Under the pieces are notes generated by a model that saw only the letters and a list, made by a program, of their open reading frames with translations, had not been told where the DNA came from and did not search any database. From Pelomonas margarita (GTDB lineage Bacteria; Pseudomonadota; Gammaproteobacteria; Burkholderiales; Burkholderiaceae_C): a stretch of 64,000 nucleotides of DNA. A program made the position numbers and the translations under genes. Location: positions 12,034 through 76,033 of the forward strand of contig NZ_JBIGHW010000017.1 in assembly GCF_043555875.1 (NCBI RefSeq), in the 5' to 3' direction. This document shows positions 26,877-35,585 of the stretch, one piece after another (position 1 is the stretch's first letter; each line of letters opens with the position of its first letter).

Positions 26877-27839
26877 ATGCTCAGCAAACGCAACCCTCAA
26901 CTCAACAAGCACGGCGAGCTCATCCACCTGCTGTCCATCGAAGGCCTGCCGCGCGCGGTCGTGGAGCAGATCCTGGACACCGCCGGCAGCTTCCTGTCCG
27001 TCAACGACCGCGAGGTCAAGAAGGTGCCGCTGCTGCGCGGCAAGTCGGTGTTCAACCTGTTCTTCGAGAACAGCACGCGCACCCGCACTACCTTCGAGAT
27101 CGCGGCCAAGCGCCTGAGCGCCGACGTCATCAACCTGGACATCGCGCGCAGCTCCACCGCCAAGGGCGAGACGCTGCTGGACACGGTGGCCAACCTCAGC
27201 GCGATGCACGCCGACATGTTCGTCGTGCGCCACAGCGAGAGCGGCGCGCCGCACCTGATCGCCCAGCACTGTGCGCCGCATGTGCACGTCGTGAATGCCG
27301 GTGACGGCCGCCATGCGCACCCGACGCAGGGCCTGCTGGACATGTACACGATCCGGCACTTCAAGAAGGACTTCCGCAACCTGACGGTGGCCATCGTCGG
27401 CGACATCGTGCACTCGCGCGTGGCCCGCTCCGACATCCACGCGCTGAACATCCTGGGCGTGCCCGAGATCCGCGCGGTGGGCCCCAAGACCCTGGTGCCC
27501 GGCGACCTGCGCGACATGGGCGTGCGCGTCTGCCACGACATGGCCGAGGGCGTGAAGGACGCCGACGTCATCATCATGCTGCGCCTGCAGAACGAGCGCA
27601 TGAACGGCGGCATGCTGCCCAGCAGCGGCGAGTTCTTCAAGCACTTCGGCCTGACGCCGGACAAGCTGGCGCTGGCCAAGCCCGACGCCATCGTCATGCA
27701 CCCGGGGCCCATCAACCGCGGCGTGGAAATCGCGTCCGAGGTGGCGGACGGCAAGAGCAGCGTCATCCTTCCTCAAGTGACATTCGGCATCGCTGTCCGA
27801 ATGGCTGTCATGGCCATCCTCGCAGGGAACGAAGCATGA
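26877..27839 (+). CDS. pyrB: Aspartate carbamoyltransferase catalytic subunit
   Basis: 320 residues from the ATG at 26877 (MLSKRNPQLNKHGELIHL); the frame is open upstream only through the hairpin repeat. It condenses carbamoyl phosphate with aspartate. Signature segments are FFENSTRTRTTFEIAAKRL (carbamoyl-phosphate loop), SSTAKGETLLDTVANL, GDGRHAHPTQGLLDM, IVGDIVHSRVARSD and MHPGPINRG. Beta-proteobacterial enzymes of this class form a complex with an inactive dihydroorotase-like chain, encoded next here. Confidence 0.97.
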   Translation: MLSKRNPQLNKHGELIHLLSIEGLPRAVVEQILDTAGSFLSVNDREVKKVPLLRGKSVFNLFFENSTRTRTTFEIAAKRLSADVINLDIARSSTAKGETLLDTVANLSAMHADMFVVRHSESGAPHLIAQHCAPHVHVVNAGDGRHAHPTQGLLDMYTIRHFKKDFRNLTVAIVGDIVHSRVARSDIHALNILGVPEIRAVGPKTLVPGDLRDMGVRVCHDMAEGVKDADVIIMLRLQNERMNGGMLPSSGEFFKHFGLTPDKLALAKPDAIVMHPGPINRGVEIASEVADGKSSVILPQVTFGIAVRMAVMAILAGNEA

Positions 27840-27846
27840 GGACATC

Positions 27847-27920
27847 CCACCCCCGCGGCGCTTCGCGCCACCCCCTCAAGGGGGCACTCCCGGCCGCCCG
27901 GCAAAGCCGGATCGGCGGGA
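27847..27920. repeat. GC-rich hairpin repeat between pyrB and pyrC'
   Basis: Three consecutive hairpins: GGCGC-TTC-GCGCC, CCCCC-TCAA-GGGGG (27871-27884) and a CCGGC...GCCGG stem. Same layout as the other gene-border repeats, though the sequence is more diverged. Confidence 0.65.
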
Positions 27921-27975
27921 GTCACTGGATGGACGGCGACGCTGCGCGCGCCTTTTCTGCACGGGAGTGCTGCAA

Positions 27976-29280
27976 GTGAAGATCCTCATCAAGAACGGCC
28001 GCCTTGTCGATCCGGCCTCCAACCTCGACCGCATCGGCGACGTCGCGATCGCGAACGGCCGCATCGTCAAGCTGGGCGACGTGGGCGAATTCGCGGCTGA
28101 CCGGACCATCGACGCCACCGGCCTCATCGTGGCGCCTGGCCTCGTGGATCTGTGCGCCCGCTTGCGCGAGCCCGGCCACGAGCACGAAGGCCTGCTGGAA
28201 AGCGAACTGGCGGCGGCAGCCGCCGGCGGCGTGACCAGCCTGGTCTGCCCGCCCGACACCGACCCCGTGCTGGACGAGCCCGGCCTGGTGGAGATGCTGA
28301 AGTTCCGTGCCCGCAAGCTCAGCCGCTGCCGGCTGTTCCCGCTGGGCGCGCTGACGCGTGCGCTGGAGGGCAAGGCGCTCACCGAGATGGCCGAGCTGAC
28401 CGAGGCCGGCTGCATCGGCTTCTCGCAGGCCGAGGTACCCATCAAGGACACGGTCGTGCTCAGCCGTGCGCTGCAGTACGCGGCCACCTACGGCTACACC
28501 GTCTGGCTGCGCCCGCAGGACGCCTACCTGGGCGGCGGCGTGGCGGCCAGCGGCTCGGTGGCCACGCGGCTGGGCCTGTCCGGCGTGCCGGTCAGCGCCG
28601 AGACGATTGCGCTGCACACCCTCTTCGAGCTGGTGCGCGCGACCGGCGCGCGCGTGCACATCTGCCGCCTCAGCAGTGCCGCCGGCGTCGAGCTCGTGCG
28701 CACGGCCAAGAAGGAAGGCCTGCCGGTGACGGCCGACGTGTCCATCAACTCGCTGCACCTCAGCGACGTGGACATCGGCTTTTTCGACTCCGCCATGCGC
28801 CTGACGCCGCCGCTGCGCCAGGGCCGCGACCGCGATGCGCTGCGCGCCGGCCTGGCCGACGGCACCATCGATGCGCTCGTGTCCGACCACATGCCCGTGA
28901 CCACCGACGAGAAGGCCGTGCCCTTCGCCGAGGCCACGCCGGGCGCCACGGGCCTGGAGCTGCTGCTGAGCCTGGCGCTGCGCTGGGCTCGCGACGCCGA
29001 CCTGCCGCTGCAGCGTGCGCTGGCCGTCGTGACCGCCGAGCCGGTGCGTGTGATGGGCGGCGCCTTGGGCTCGCTGGCGGCCAGCGCCGGCCGCCTGGTG
29101 GAAGGCGGCGTTGCCGACGTCTGCGTGTTTGACGCCGACGCCAGCTGGTCCGTCACGCCGGAGCAGCTCGCCAGCCAGGGCAAGCACACGCCGTTCGCGT
29201 TCGAGCGCACCGGCTTCGAGCTGCCGGCGCGCGTGCGTTGCACGCTGGTGGCCGGGCACGTGGCCTTCGAAACGGCATGA
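27976..29280 (+). CDS. Inactive dihydroorotase-like protein (PyrC')
   Basis: 434 residues from the GTG at 27976, which has ACGGGAG 8 bases upstream; a GTG at 27967 is possible but has no spacing for that site. It has the amidohydrolase fold and dihydroorotase landmarks (LIVAPGLVDLCARLREPGHE, DALVSDHMPVTTDEK). The metal ligands HxH of active enzymes (DLHVHLREPG) are Cys60 and Arg62 here, and a later histidine position reads HICRLS. It should not cyclise carbamoyl-aspartate. In Pseudomonas a comparable chain is a structural partner of PyrB. A true pyrC must lie elsewhere. Confidence 0.9.
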   Translation: MKILIKNGRLVDPASNLDRIGDVAIANGRIVKLGDVGEFAADRTIDATGLIVAPGLVDLCARLREPGHEHEGLLESELAAAAAGGVTSLVCPPDTDPVLDEPGLVEMLKFRARKLSRCRLFPLGALTRALEGKALTEMAELTEAGCIGFSQAEVPIKDTVVLSRALQYAATYGYTVWLRPQDAYLGGGVAASGSVATRLGLSGVPVSAETIALHTLFELVRATGARVHICRLSSAAGVELVRTAKKEGLPVTADVSINSLHLSDVDIGFFDSAMRLTPPLRQGRDRDALRAGLADGTIDALVSDHMPVTTDEKAVPFAEATPGATGLELLLSLALRWARDADLPLQRALAVVTAEPVRVMGGALGSLAASAGRLVEGGVADVCVFDADASWSVTPEQLASQGKHTPFAFERTGFELPARVRCTLVAGHVAFETA

Positions 29281-29299
29281 CGCTCCTCATGCGAGCGTC

Positions 29300-29336
29300 G
29301 CGCGCAGCCCCCCGAGGGGCTGCCCGGCGGGAGGCC
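29300..29336. repeat. Short GC-rich hairpin repeat before plsC-like gene
   Basis: A hairpin AGCCCC-CCGA-GGGGCT (29306-29321) is followed by GCCCGGCGGGAGGCC, which also supplies the ribosome site of the next gene. It is the shortest member of the gene-border repeat family. Confidence 0.5.
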
Positions 29337-29338
29337 TG

Positions 29339-30058
29339 ATGCGCGCCGTCTGGCGCCTCGCGCGCCTCGTGCCGCATGTGCTGCATGGGCTGTGGCTGGT
29401 CAAGCGCCGCTTCGAGTTGCTGTCCGCTGTCGAGCGGCATCAGCTGATCCAGTGGTGGTCGGCCAAGACGCTGCGCATCCTGGGCGTCACGCTGAAGGTC
29501 GAGGGCCAGGCCCTGCCGACGGGCCATCTGCTCGTGGCCAACCATGTGTCGTGGCTGGACATTGCGGCCGTGCATGCGGTGCTGCCACAGGCGCGCTTCG
29601 TGTCCAAGGCCGATGTGCGGCACTGGCCGATGGTGGGCGCGCTGGTGGAAGGCGCGGGCACGCTGTTCATCGAGCGCGAGAGCAAGCGCGACGCGCTGCG
29701 CGTCGTGCATCAGGCGGCGGCGGCGCTGCAGGCAGGCGACTGCGTGGCGTTCTTCCCGGAGGGCACCACCGGCCCCGGCCCTGAGTTGCTGCCCTTCCAT
29801 GCCAACCTGCTGCAGGCGGCGGTGTCTGCGCAGGCGCCGGTGCTGCCGCTGGTGTTGCGCTGGCACGAGCCGGGTGAGCGCTTCAGCGCGTCAGCGCGCT
29901 TCATCGGCGACACGACGCTGGTGCAGAGCCTGTGGGCCATTGCCTCGGCGCGTGGCCTGGGCATCGATGTGCAGATCCTGCCCGGCGTGGACGTGGCCGG
30001 CCGGGATCGCCGTGCGTTGGCCGAGGCGCTGCGCGGTGTGATCAGCGCGAGGCTGTAA
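29339..30058 (+). CDS. 1-acyl-sn-glycerol-3-phosphate acyltransferase (PlsC-like)
   Basis: 239 residues from the ATG at 29339 (MRAVWRLARLVPHVLHG). Acyltransferase motifs are the catalytic HX4D in LLVANHVSWLDIAAVH, FVSKADVRHWPMVG, GTLFIERESKRDAL and FPEGTTGPGPELLPF. It probably adds the second acyl chain to lysophosphatidate at the inner membrane. Related N-acyl or lipid-A-type substrates cannot be excluded. It follows pyrC' by 58 bases across a hairpin repeat, and its end overlaps the convergent hyi-like gene by 17 bases. Confidence 0.88.
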   Translation: MRAVWRLARLVPHVLHGLWLVKRRFELLSAVERHQLIQWWSAKTLRILGVTLKVEGQALPTGHLLVANHVSWLDIAAVHAVLPQARFVSKADVRHWPMVGALVEGAGTLFIERESKRDALRVVHQAAAALQAGDCVAFFPEGTTGPGPELLPFHANLLQAAVSAQAPVLPLVLRWHEPGERFSASARFIGDTTLVQSLWAIASARGLGIDVQILPGVDVAGRDRRALAEALRGVISARL

Positions 30059-30800
30059 GCCAGCCCAGGCCGGCCGAGGTGCCGGCGCGTGGCCGGTATT
30101 CCAGGCCGATGGCGCCGGGCCAGTTGCGGTCTGCCAGCAACTGGACCTCGGCGTCGTAGTCGCCGGCTGCCGGCTCGTGGCGGCCGGCCACGCCGGCGAC
30201 CTGCACATGGCCCAGCACGCCGAGGTCCAGCGCGCGGCGCAGATGGATCAGGGAGTCGCCTTCGGCAACGCGGCAGTGATAGAGATCCAGCTGCAGCTGC
30301 ACGCGTGGCGCGTTCAGCAAGGCGAGCAGTTCCAGCGCCTGCGCCTGGCGGTGCAGGAAGTAGCCCGGCATGTCGCGCCGGTTGATGGGCTCGACGACCA
30401 GCGGCAGCGTCGACTGCGCGGCCGCCCAGGCCAGGTTGGCCAGCCAGGTGGCGCGGGTCTCGGTGTTGTCGTCCGCCAGGCCTGACAGCAGATGCACGCG
30501 CGAGGCGCCCAGTTGGTGCGCGAGCTCCAGCCCGCGCAGCGTGCCGTTGCGAAACCGCGCCTGGGCGGCAGGCAGCGCGGCGAACCCGCGCTCACCCGCC
30601 GGCCAGTCGCCCGCAGGCGCGTTGATCAGCACGACGCGCAGCCCGGCCAGGGCTGTCTTTAGTGCTGTGGCGTCGTGCAGATGAGGCTGCTGCAGCTCGA
30701 CGGCCGAGAAACCGTCGGCGCGGGCGGCGGCCGGGCGGTCCAGGTAGGCGTGCTCCGTGTACAGCCAGTCGAGGTTGGCGGACAAGCGTGGCGTGAGCAC
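30042..30800 (-). CDS. Hydroxypyruvate isomerase family protein (TIM barrel)
   Basis: 252 residues. It aligns along its length with bacterial Hyi: SANLDWLYTEHAYLDRPAAA at the start, VVEPINRRDMPGYFL (catalytic Glu), QLDLYHCRVAEGD, HVQVAGVAGRHEPAAGDYD and a final IGLEYRPRAGTSAGLGWL. Known members interconvert hydroxypyruvate and tartronate semialdehyde, or act on oxo-tetronate. No glyoxylate-carboligase partner is nearby, so the in vivo substrate is open. It is the last gene on the strand of the adhesin/export cluster, 147 bases after the Bug gene, and may not belong to that operon. Confidence 0.85.
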   Translation of the reverse strand: MLTPRLSANLDWLYTEHAYLDRPAAARADGFSAVELQQPHLHDATALKTALAGLRVVLINAPAGDWPAGERGFAALPAAQARFRNGTLRGLELAHQLGASRVHLLSGLADDNTETRATWLANLAWAAAQSTLPLVVEPINRRDMPGYFLHRQAQALELLALLNAPRVQLQLDLYHCRVAEGDSLIHLRRALDLGVLGHVQVAGVAGRHEPAAGDYDAEVQLLADRNWPGAIGLEYRPRAGTSAGLGWLTASR

Positions 30801-30947
30801 TCGGTTTCTCCGTTGAAGGCAGGGGCGGCCCGGACTCTATCGGACCGAGCTCGCGAGGCCTGGGTTGCCCGTTGGGCCCATGCCGTGCCGGCCGGCCGAC
30901 GCCTTCACCGTTGCGCGGTGTTCCTCAAACCGGTGCAGGCCCGGCGC

Positions 30948-31934
30948 TCAGGTCGCGGTGCTGAAGCGCATCTCCTGCGTCAGCGACGCGAAGTACTGGC
31001 TCTCGCGTCGCAGGCGCTCCAGCAGGGCATCTCCCGTGACGAGGTTGCCGATCACGTTGGCCAGCGCCGGGATGCCGGCGAAATCGGTGTCGGCCAGCGC
31101 CTTGTCCAGGCCTTCGACGAGGCGCTTGTGCACCGCAGGCGCCAGCCCGGCGGGCCCGGCCCACACATACCAGCCGGTGACCTCCAGATCCCGGAAGCCG
31201 GCTTCGGCAAAGGTGGGCACGTCGGGAATGGTGGGCCAGCGCTGCTTGCCCACCACGGCCAGCGGCCGCAAGCGCATCGCATCGGTGGTACGCAGGGCAT
31301 CGACGGGGACGATGGCGGCTGCCAGAGACTGGCCCATCAGATCGCGTCGGATGGAGTCGGAGCTGGCGTAGCTGACCGGCCGGATGCTGGCGCCCGCTCG
31401 TCTGGCCAGCATGGTGCCCATCAGGTGGGGAATGGAGCCGAACTGGGTGACGCCGTAGCTGCGGCTCTCGGGGTTGTCGGTCACCCAGGCCAGGTAGTCC
31501 TTGACGGTGAGCACCTTGGCGTCGACATGCGGCGCCACCACCAGCACCCAGGTGAAGTCCGCCAGGGCGGCGATGGGCGTCAGGTCTTTCAGCGGGTCGT
31601 AGCCGCCTTTGTTGGGGGCCAGCTGGGGTGTCAGCGTGACCAGGCTGTTCTGCGAGTGCATCAGCAAGGAGCCATCCGGCGGCGCCTTGCGGATGGCATC
31701 CACAAAGCGCAGCGGCCCGCCGATGGTCTGGCTTTCCGCGACCAGCGGCGGCGTGTAGTGCGGCGCCATCAGGCTGCTGACCTCGCGTGCGAAGCGGCCC
31801 ATCACCGATTGCGCCGGAAGGTTGAAGAGCAGCCGGCATCTTTCCACCGGGGGTTGCGCCAAGGCCCAGGCCGGCAGCATCGCGGCTGCGCCAACGTGGC
31901 CCGCTTGGCGGAGGAAGTGTCGACGTGGCTTCAT
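30948..31934 (-). CDS. Bug-family (TctC-like) periplasmic binding protein
   Basis: 328 residues with a Tat-like signal (MKPRRHFLRQAGHVGAAAML, cleavage near ALA-QPP). Family features are LSPxKDLTPIAAL-like DPLKDLTPIAALADF, SYGVTQFGSIPHLMG, AAIVPVDALR and PTIPDVPTFAEAGF. Bug proteins bind small carboxylates for tripartite transporters or for sensing. No TctA/TctB membrane partners are nearby. It begins 24 bases after the M50-HlyD gene and is probably in that transcript, an odd neighbour for an exporter. Confidence 0.87.
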   Translation of the reverse strand: MKPRRHFLRQAGHVGAAAMLPAWALAQPPVERCRLLFNLPAQSVMGRFAREVSSLMAPHYTPPLVAESQTIGGPLRFVDAIRKAPPDGSLLMHSQNSLVTLTPQLAPNKGGYDPLKDLTPIAALADFTWVLVVAPHVDAKVLTVKDYLAWVTDNPESRSYGVTQFGSIPHLMGTMLARRAGASIRPVSYASSDSIRRDLMGQSLAAAIVPVDALRTTDAMRLRPLAVVGKQRWPTIPDVPTFAEAGFRDLEVTGWYVWAGPAGLAPAVHKRLVEGLDKALADTDFAGIPALANVIGNLVTGDALLERLRRESQYFASLTQEMRFSTAT

Positions 31935-31958
31935 GGCGGAATCCCGGTTGACGGCGCC

Positions 31959-34037
31959 TCAGGTGCGCAGTTCGGCAATCAGGAGCCGCCAGGCCTGGCG
32001 CAGCGCTTGTGCGCCTAGGCTTTCGGGGGTCGCTTCCATAACCACCAAACCACGCTGCAGCATAGCAAGGCGGCCGTTGTCGGCAGGAGCCTGGAGATCG
32101 AAGCGAACGGCGAATTGCGCCTGCAGGGGGATGGCGCGCCCCTTGGCATCGGTCTGGGCGGCGACGCGGCCGCCTTGCGTGGAGGCGAGGGCTTCAGGGG
32201 TCAACTGCTCGGCAGCGAGGTCGTCGATGCCGATCAACTGCACGGCCATCGTCGGCATCGAGGGGTCGTCGGGGACGAAGCGGCCACGGGCGCCCGGGCG
32301 CACCCGCCGCAAGTCCCGCTCGGCCAGGTAGCCCCGCACGTCCTGGCGGTTGCCGTGCAGCACCCGCAGCAGTGTCTGTCCGGGGCGCACCCACATGCCG
32401 GCGCGCAAGCCGGGCGCCACATCGGCGGCGGTGCCGTCGCTTGGCGCCCTGACGGCCATCTGCGAGCGCCGGCCCTGAGCACCTTCGCGGTCCGCCTGGG
32501 CCGTCGCTGCCTGGGCCGTCAGGATGAGCGTCGCGTGGCGGTCCTTGTCGCTGGCCGGCGCGCGGTCCAGCCGCAAGCGCGCGAGGGCTTCGTCCACCTG
32601 AGCCGCCGCGATGCGGCGCTCCACCTCTGGCGCCACGAGTTCCAGCAGCGCCTGGCCGGCCTGCACGCGCTGGCCGTCCACCACCGACAGCTCTCGCAGC
32701 TGCGCGGGCTCGGGCGCTTCGATGACGGTCTGCTGTGTCCAGCCCAGCACGGCGGGCACGGTCACGCTGCGATCAAGAGGCCAGCTCAGCAGCAGCGCCA
32801 GCCCGGCCAGCGTGGTGGCCAGGCGCAGGCGGTTGGCGGCCTGACCGAACAGGCCCAGCTGCCACCCGCGTTGCAGCCGCCGCCAGATCGGCAGCAGCAG
32901 GAGCACCCACATGGCCACTGCCGCCACCGGCAGCACCAGCGAGGTGCCGACGACATGGTAGGCCAGCCAGCTGAGGCCGCCGAACAGCACCAGGCGGTAG
33001 AGCCAGACCGCGTGGCCGAACAGCGCCAGGCCAGCAGCCAGGCGCGGTGGGGGCGACTCCGGCGCGGGCTCGGCGGCCCCGAACAGCAGGCGCGACCAGC
33101 ACCAGCCCGCGTAGGCCAGGGAACGGGTCTGCAGGTTCTCGACGCCCAGCGCATCGCACAGCATGTGGTAGCCGTCGAAGCGCGCCAACGGGTTCAGGTT
33201 GACCGCCAGGCTGGTGGCCAGGCTGGTGGTGGCGAGCATGGCGGCGATGCTGCGTGCGGCGCCGTCCGGGAGGATGGACCAGGCCAGCAGGGCCCAGCCG
33301 GCCACCCATGTCTCGGCCAGCATCCCGGCCGCTCCCACCAGCACCCGCCCGCGCCGGCTGTGCAGGGCGTGGGTGCCGCCGGTCTCGGTGTAGACGACGG
33401 GCAGCCCGATGGACAGCATCAGGCCCATGTGCGGCACGCGCACACCCTGGGCGGCGCAGGCCCAGGCGTGCCCCAGTTCGTGGATCACTTTCAGCACCAC
33501 CAGCGTGAGCATGAAGCCCATGGCACCCCAGGGCGTCAGCAGCGTCTGCACATCCCGAACGAGCGCGTCCCATTGACGGCTGGCCATCACCAGGCCCAGG
33601 CCTGTGGCCGCCAGCCAGATCAGCAACCAGGCCGGAGATGTCAGCGTGCGCACCAGCGGCAGGCTGCGCTCCAGCAAGGCTTGGGGCCGCAGCAGCACGA
33701 AGCGCCACTGCAGCGCAGCGACGAAGCGTTGCAGTGGCGTGGGCGGCTTCGGCGGTTCGTCCACCACAACGAGGTGGTGCTGGCGCAGGAAATCCAGCAG
33801 CCGCTGCAGCCGCTGCAAGTCGAGGCGCCGCCCCCGGCGCGCCAGCGCCTGGCCCAGGCGGGCGCTGTTGCCCTCGTCCCAGTGCATGAGCAGTTGCCGG
33901 TCGTCGTCGCTGATGACGAAGTGCCGGTCGCGCAGGGGATCGAGCAGCAGCCAGACGGGCACACGGTCCAGCCCTGCCGGGCGCGCCTGCAAACGCAGTT
34001 CCTGGCGCAGGGGTGGCAGTGGCAGTGGCGGGCTCAC
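31959..34037 (-). CDS. Site-2 protease (M50)/HlyD-like fusion, export component
   Basis: 692 residues. Residues 1-95 look like a PqqD-type winged helix (VWLLLDPLRDRHFVISDDD). A polytopic M50 module spans about 130-420, with zinc motif HELGH (186-190) and the second site NPLARFDGYHML (Asp288), both intact. From about 425 a periplasmic HlyD-like part follows: lipoyl half-motifs ELSVVDGQRVQAGQALLEL and MAVRAPSDGTAADVAPGLRAGMWV, then a beta-barrel. It would sit in the inner membrane next to the two adaptors encoded upstream. It could energise, gate or process export of the giant protein. Only the domains are certain; the role is inferred. Confidence 0.85.
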   Translation of the reverse strand: MSPPLPLPPLRQELRLQARPAGLDRVPVWLLLDPLRDRHFVISDDDRQLLMHWDEGNSARLGQALARRGRRLDLQRLQRLLDFLRQHHLVVVDEPPKPPTPLQRFVAALQWRFVLLRPQALLERSLPLVRTLTSPAWLLIWLAATGLGLVMASRQWDALVRDVQTLLTPWGAMGFMLTLVVLKVIHELGHAWACAAQGVRVPHMGLMLSIGLPVVYTETGGTHALHSRRGRVLVGAAGMLAETWVAGWALLAWSILPDGAARSIAAMLATTSLATSLAVNLNPLARFDGYHMLCDALGVENLQTRSLAYAGWCWSRLLFGAAEPAPESPPPRLAAGLALFGHAVWLYRLVLFGGLSWLAYHVVGTSLVLPVAAVAMWVLLLLPIWRRLQRGWQLGLFGQAANRLRLATTLAGLALLLSWPLDRSVTVPAVLGWTQQTVIEAPEPAQLRELSVVDGQRVQAGQALLELVAPEVERRIAAAQVDEALARLRLDRAPASDKDRHATLILTAQAATAQADREGAQGRRSQMAVRAPSDGTAADVAPGLRAGMWVRPGQTLLRVLHGNRQDVRGYLAERDLRRVRPGARGRFVPDDPSMPTMAVQLIGIDDLAAEQLTPEALASTQGGRVAAQTDAKGRAIPLQAQFAVRFDLQAPADNGRLAMLQRGLVVMEATPESLGAQALRQAWRLLIAELRT

Positions 34038-34046
34038 GGCGCGCCC

Positions 34047-35585
34047 TCAGAGGCCCAGCGTCTGGCGCAAAGCCGACCACGGACGGTGCAGCAACTGCAG
34101 GGCCAGCGGCACCTCATCGCCGTACAGCCGCGCCGTGCCGCGTCCTCCGATGCGCGGCGCCTGGCCGTCGACCGGCTCGGCCCACACGGTGTAGCTGCTC
34201 TCGGCCGAGCCCGGCCGCTGCTTCGGGGTGTAAGCCATGCTGAGCACCCGCGCCCGATAGCCGCCCAGGGGCGCGTTGTCCAGGTACACGGACACGGCGG
34301 CGCCGGGCCTGAGCACCAGCGCATCGTTGATGCTCATCTCGACGCGATAGCGCACATCCAGCGGCTGCGCCACCTGCAGCAACTCCTCGCCGACCTGCAC
34401 CGCACGGCCTTCCCAGTCGCGGCGGTCGGCATAGAGCGCCACGCCGTCCAGCGGCGCGCGCACCACGCTGCGGGCGAGCATGTCCTCGGCATAGCGCAGC
34501 GTCAGCCGCGCCAGCTTCAGTTCGGCATAGGCGCTGGCGAGTTCCTGCCGGGCATTCGGCTCTGTGAAGGCCAGCGCCCCCAGCGTGGCGTGCCGGGCTT
34601 CGGCCACCGCGACGCGCTGCTGTGACAGCGTGGCCTCGTTGCGGGCCTGCAGATCTTCAAATTGCACCAGTGGCTGGCCGGCCTTCACCACCTGGTTGGG
34701 CGCGACGAGCATGGTGCGAACGGCACCGTTCAGCGGGGCGGTGATCAGCACGGGGTTGCGGGGGGCGACTTCCATGGGCGCCATCACATGGCGCTGCACC
34801 GGCACCAGGCCGGCCACGGTCGCCGCCAGCAGTGCCGCCACGGACATCTGCACGGAACGCCGGCGCGCCAGGCCCAGTCGGGGGCGCCCCGCCAGCGCAT
34901 GCCAGGCATGACCGTAGGTATCGGCCAAGCGCTGCAACAACACCACCTCGGCGGGGATGTAGGGCTGGTGGCGCAGGTAGAGAACCCCTGCGCCTATGCT
35001 GCCGTCGTGATCCGGCATCGGCACCCAGTGCCCATGCGGCGCGCTGCAGGCCGCCAGCGCATCGTGGGTCTCGTCATCGGTGGCCGCCAGCCGGGCATGC
35101 AGCAGGTGTGGCCCGGCGGTGGCCAGGTTGCCGCTGGCGTTCAGCTCGCCCAGCCGTGCTTCCAGCGCCCGCACCAGCGACGCCTCCCGGTCGACCTCGG
35201 GTACTGCGCTGTGGGCCACGCAGACCCAGGCATGGCGGTTGTGGCGGCGGCGGAACACCAGGACCACGTCACTGCGCACCAGCTCCGAGCTGCCGTTGCA
35301 GAGCTGGTGCAGCAGTGCGTCTTCCGTGCCGAGGCGGCGCACGTCGGCCTCGTGCTGCAGCAGGCGCAGCGCTGGGCCGTGGTTCGTTGGCGTGGGCTCG
35401 CTGCCGGCAACGAGGCGCGCTGCGGGCGCGGTCGCAGGCCCGGGTCGCGCTGACATGGCGTCTGCCGAGGCCCTGGGGCGCCCGGGCGCCGACGACCGGG
35501 CCGCAGTCTCCGGCGTGGCCGCCGCTGCCGGAGCCGACTCCGGCGGCGGCTTGCGCTCAGCGCGTTTGGCTTTGGAAGACCGCAT
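34047..35585 (-). CDS. HlyD-family membrane-fusion protein with cytoplasmic GAF-like domain
   Basis: 512 residues. The first 70 residues are Ala/Pro-rich and basic; residues about 80-228 resemble a GAF domain (LLHQLCNGSSELVRSDVVLVF, GHWVPMPDHDGSIGAGVLYL). A single membrane helix (about 246-262, SVAALLAATVAGLVPV) leads to a HlyD periplasmic part: VLITAPLNGAVRTMLVAPNQVVKAGQPLVQFED, a coiled hairpin, and SVVRAPLDGVALYADRRDW. A cytoplasmic sensor-like domain on an adaptor suggests substrate recognition or regulation. Its start overlaps the preceding adaptor gene by 29 bases, and the M50-HlyD gene begins 9 bases downstream. Confidence 0.85.
   Translation of the reverse strand: MRSSKAKRAERKPPPESAPAAAATPETAARSSAPGRPRASADAMSARPGPATAPAARLVAGSEPTPTNHGPALRLLQHEADVRRLGTEDALLHQLCNGSSELVRSDVVLVFRRRHNRHAWVCVAHSAVPEVDREASLVRALEARLGELNASGNLATAGPHLLHARLAATDDETHDALAACSAPHGHWVPMPDHDGSIGAGVLYLRHQPYIPAEVVLLQRLADTYGHAWHALAGRPRLGLARRRSVQMSVAALLAATVAGLVPVQRHVMAPMEVAPRNPVLITAPLNGAVRTMLVAPNQVVKAGQPLVQFEDLQARNEATLSQQRVAVAEARHATLGALAFTEPNARQELASAYAELKLARLTLRYAEDMLARSVVRAPLDGVALYADRRDWEGRAVQVGEELLQVAQPLDVRYRVEMSINDALVLRPGAAVSVYLDNAPLGGYRARVLSMAYTPKQRPGSAESSYTVWAEPVDGQAPRIGGRGTARLYGDEVPLALQLLHRPWSALRQTLGL

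Noticed and set aside
30675..32018. Plus-strand open frame across the hyi-like and Bug genes
   Set aside because: Antisense shadow of two recognisable genes; no domain features.
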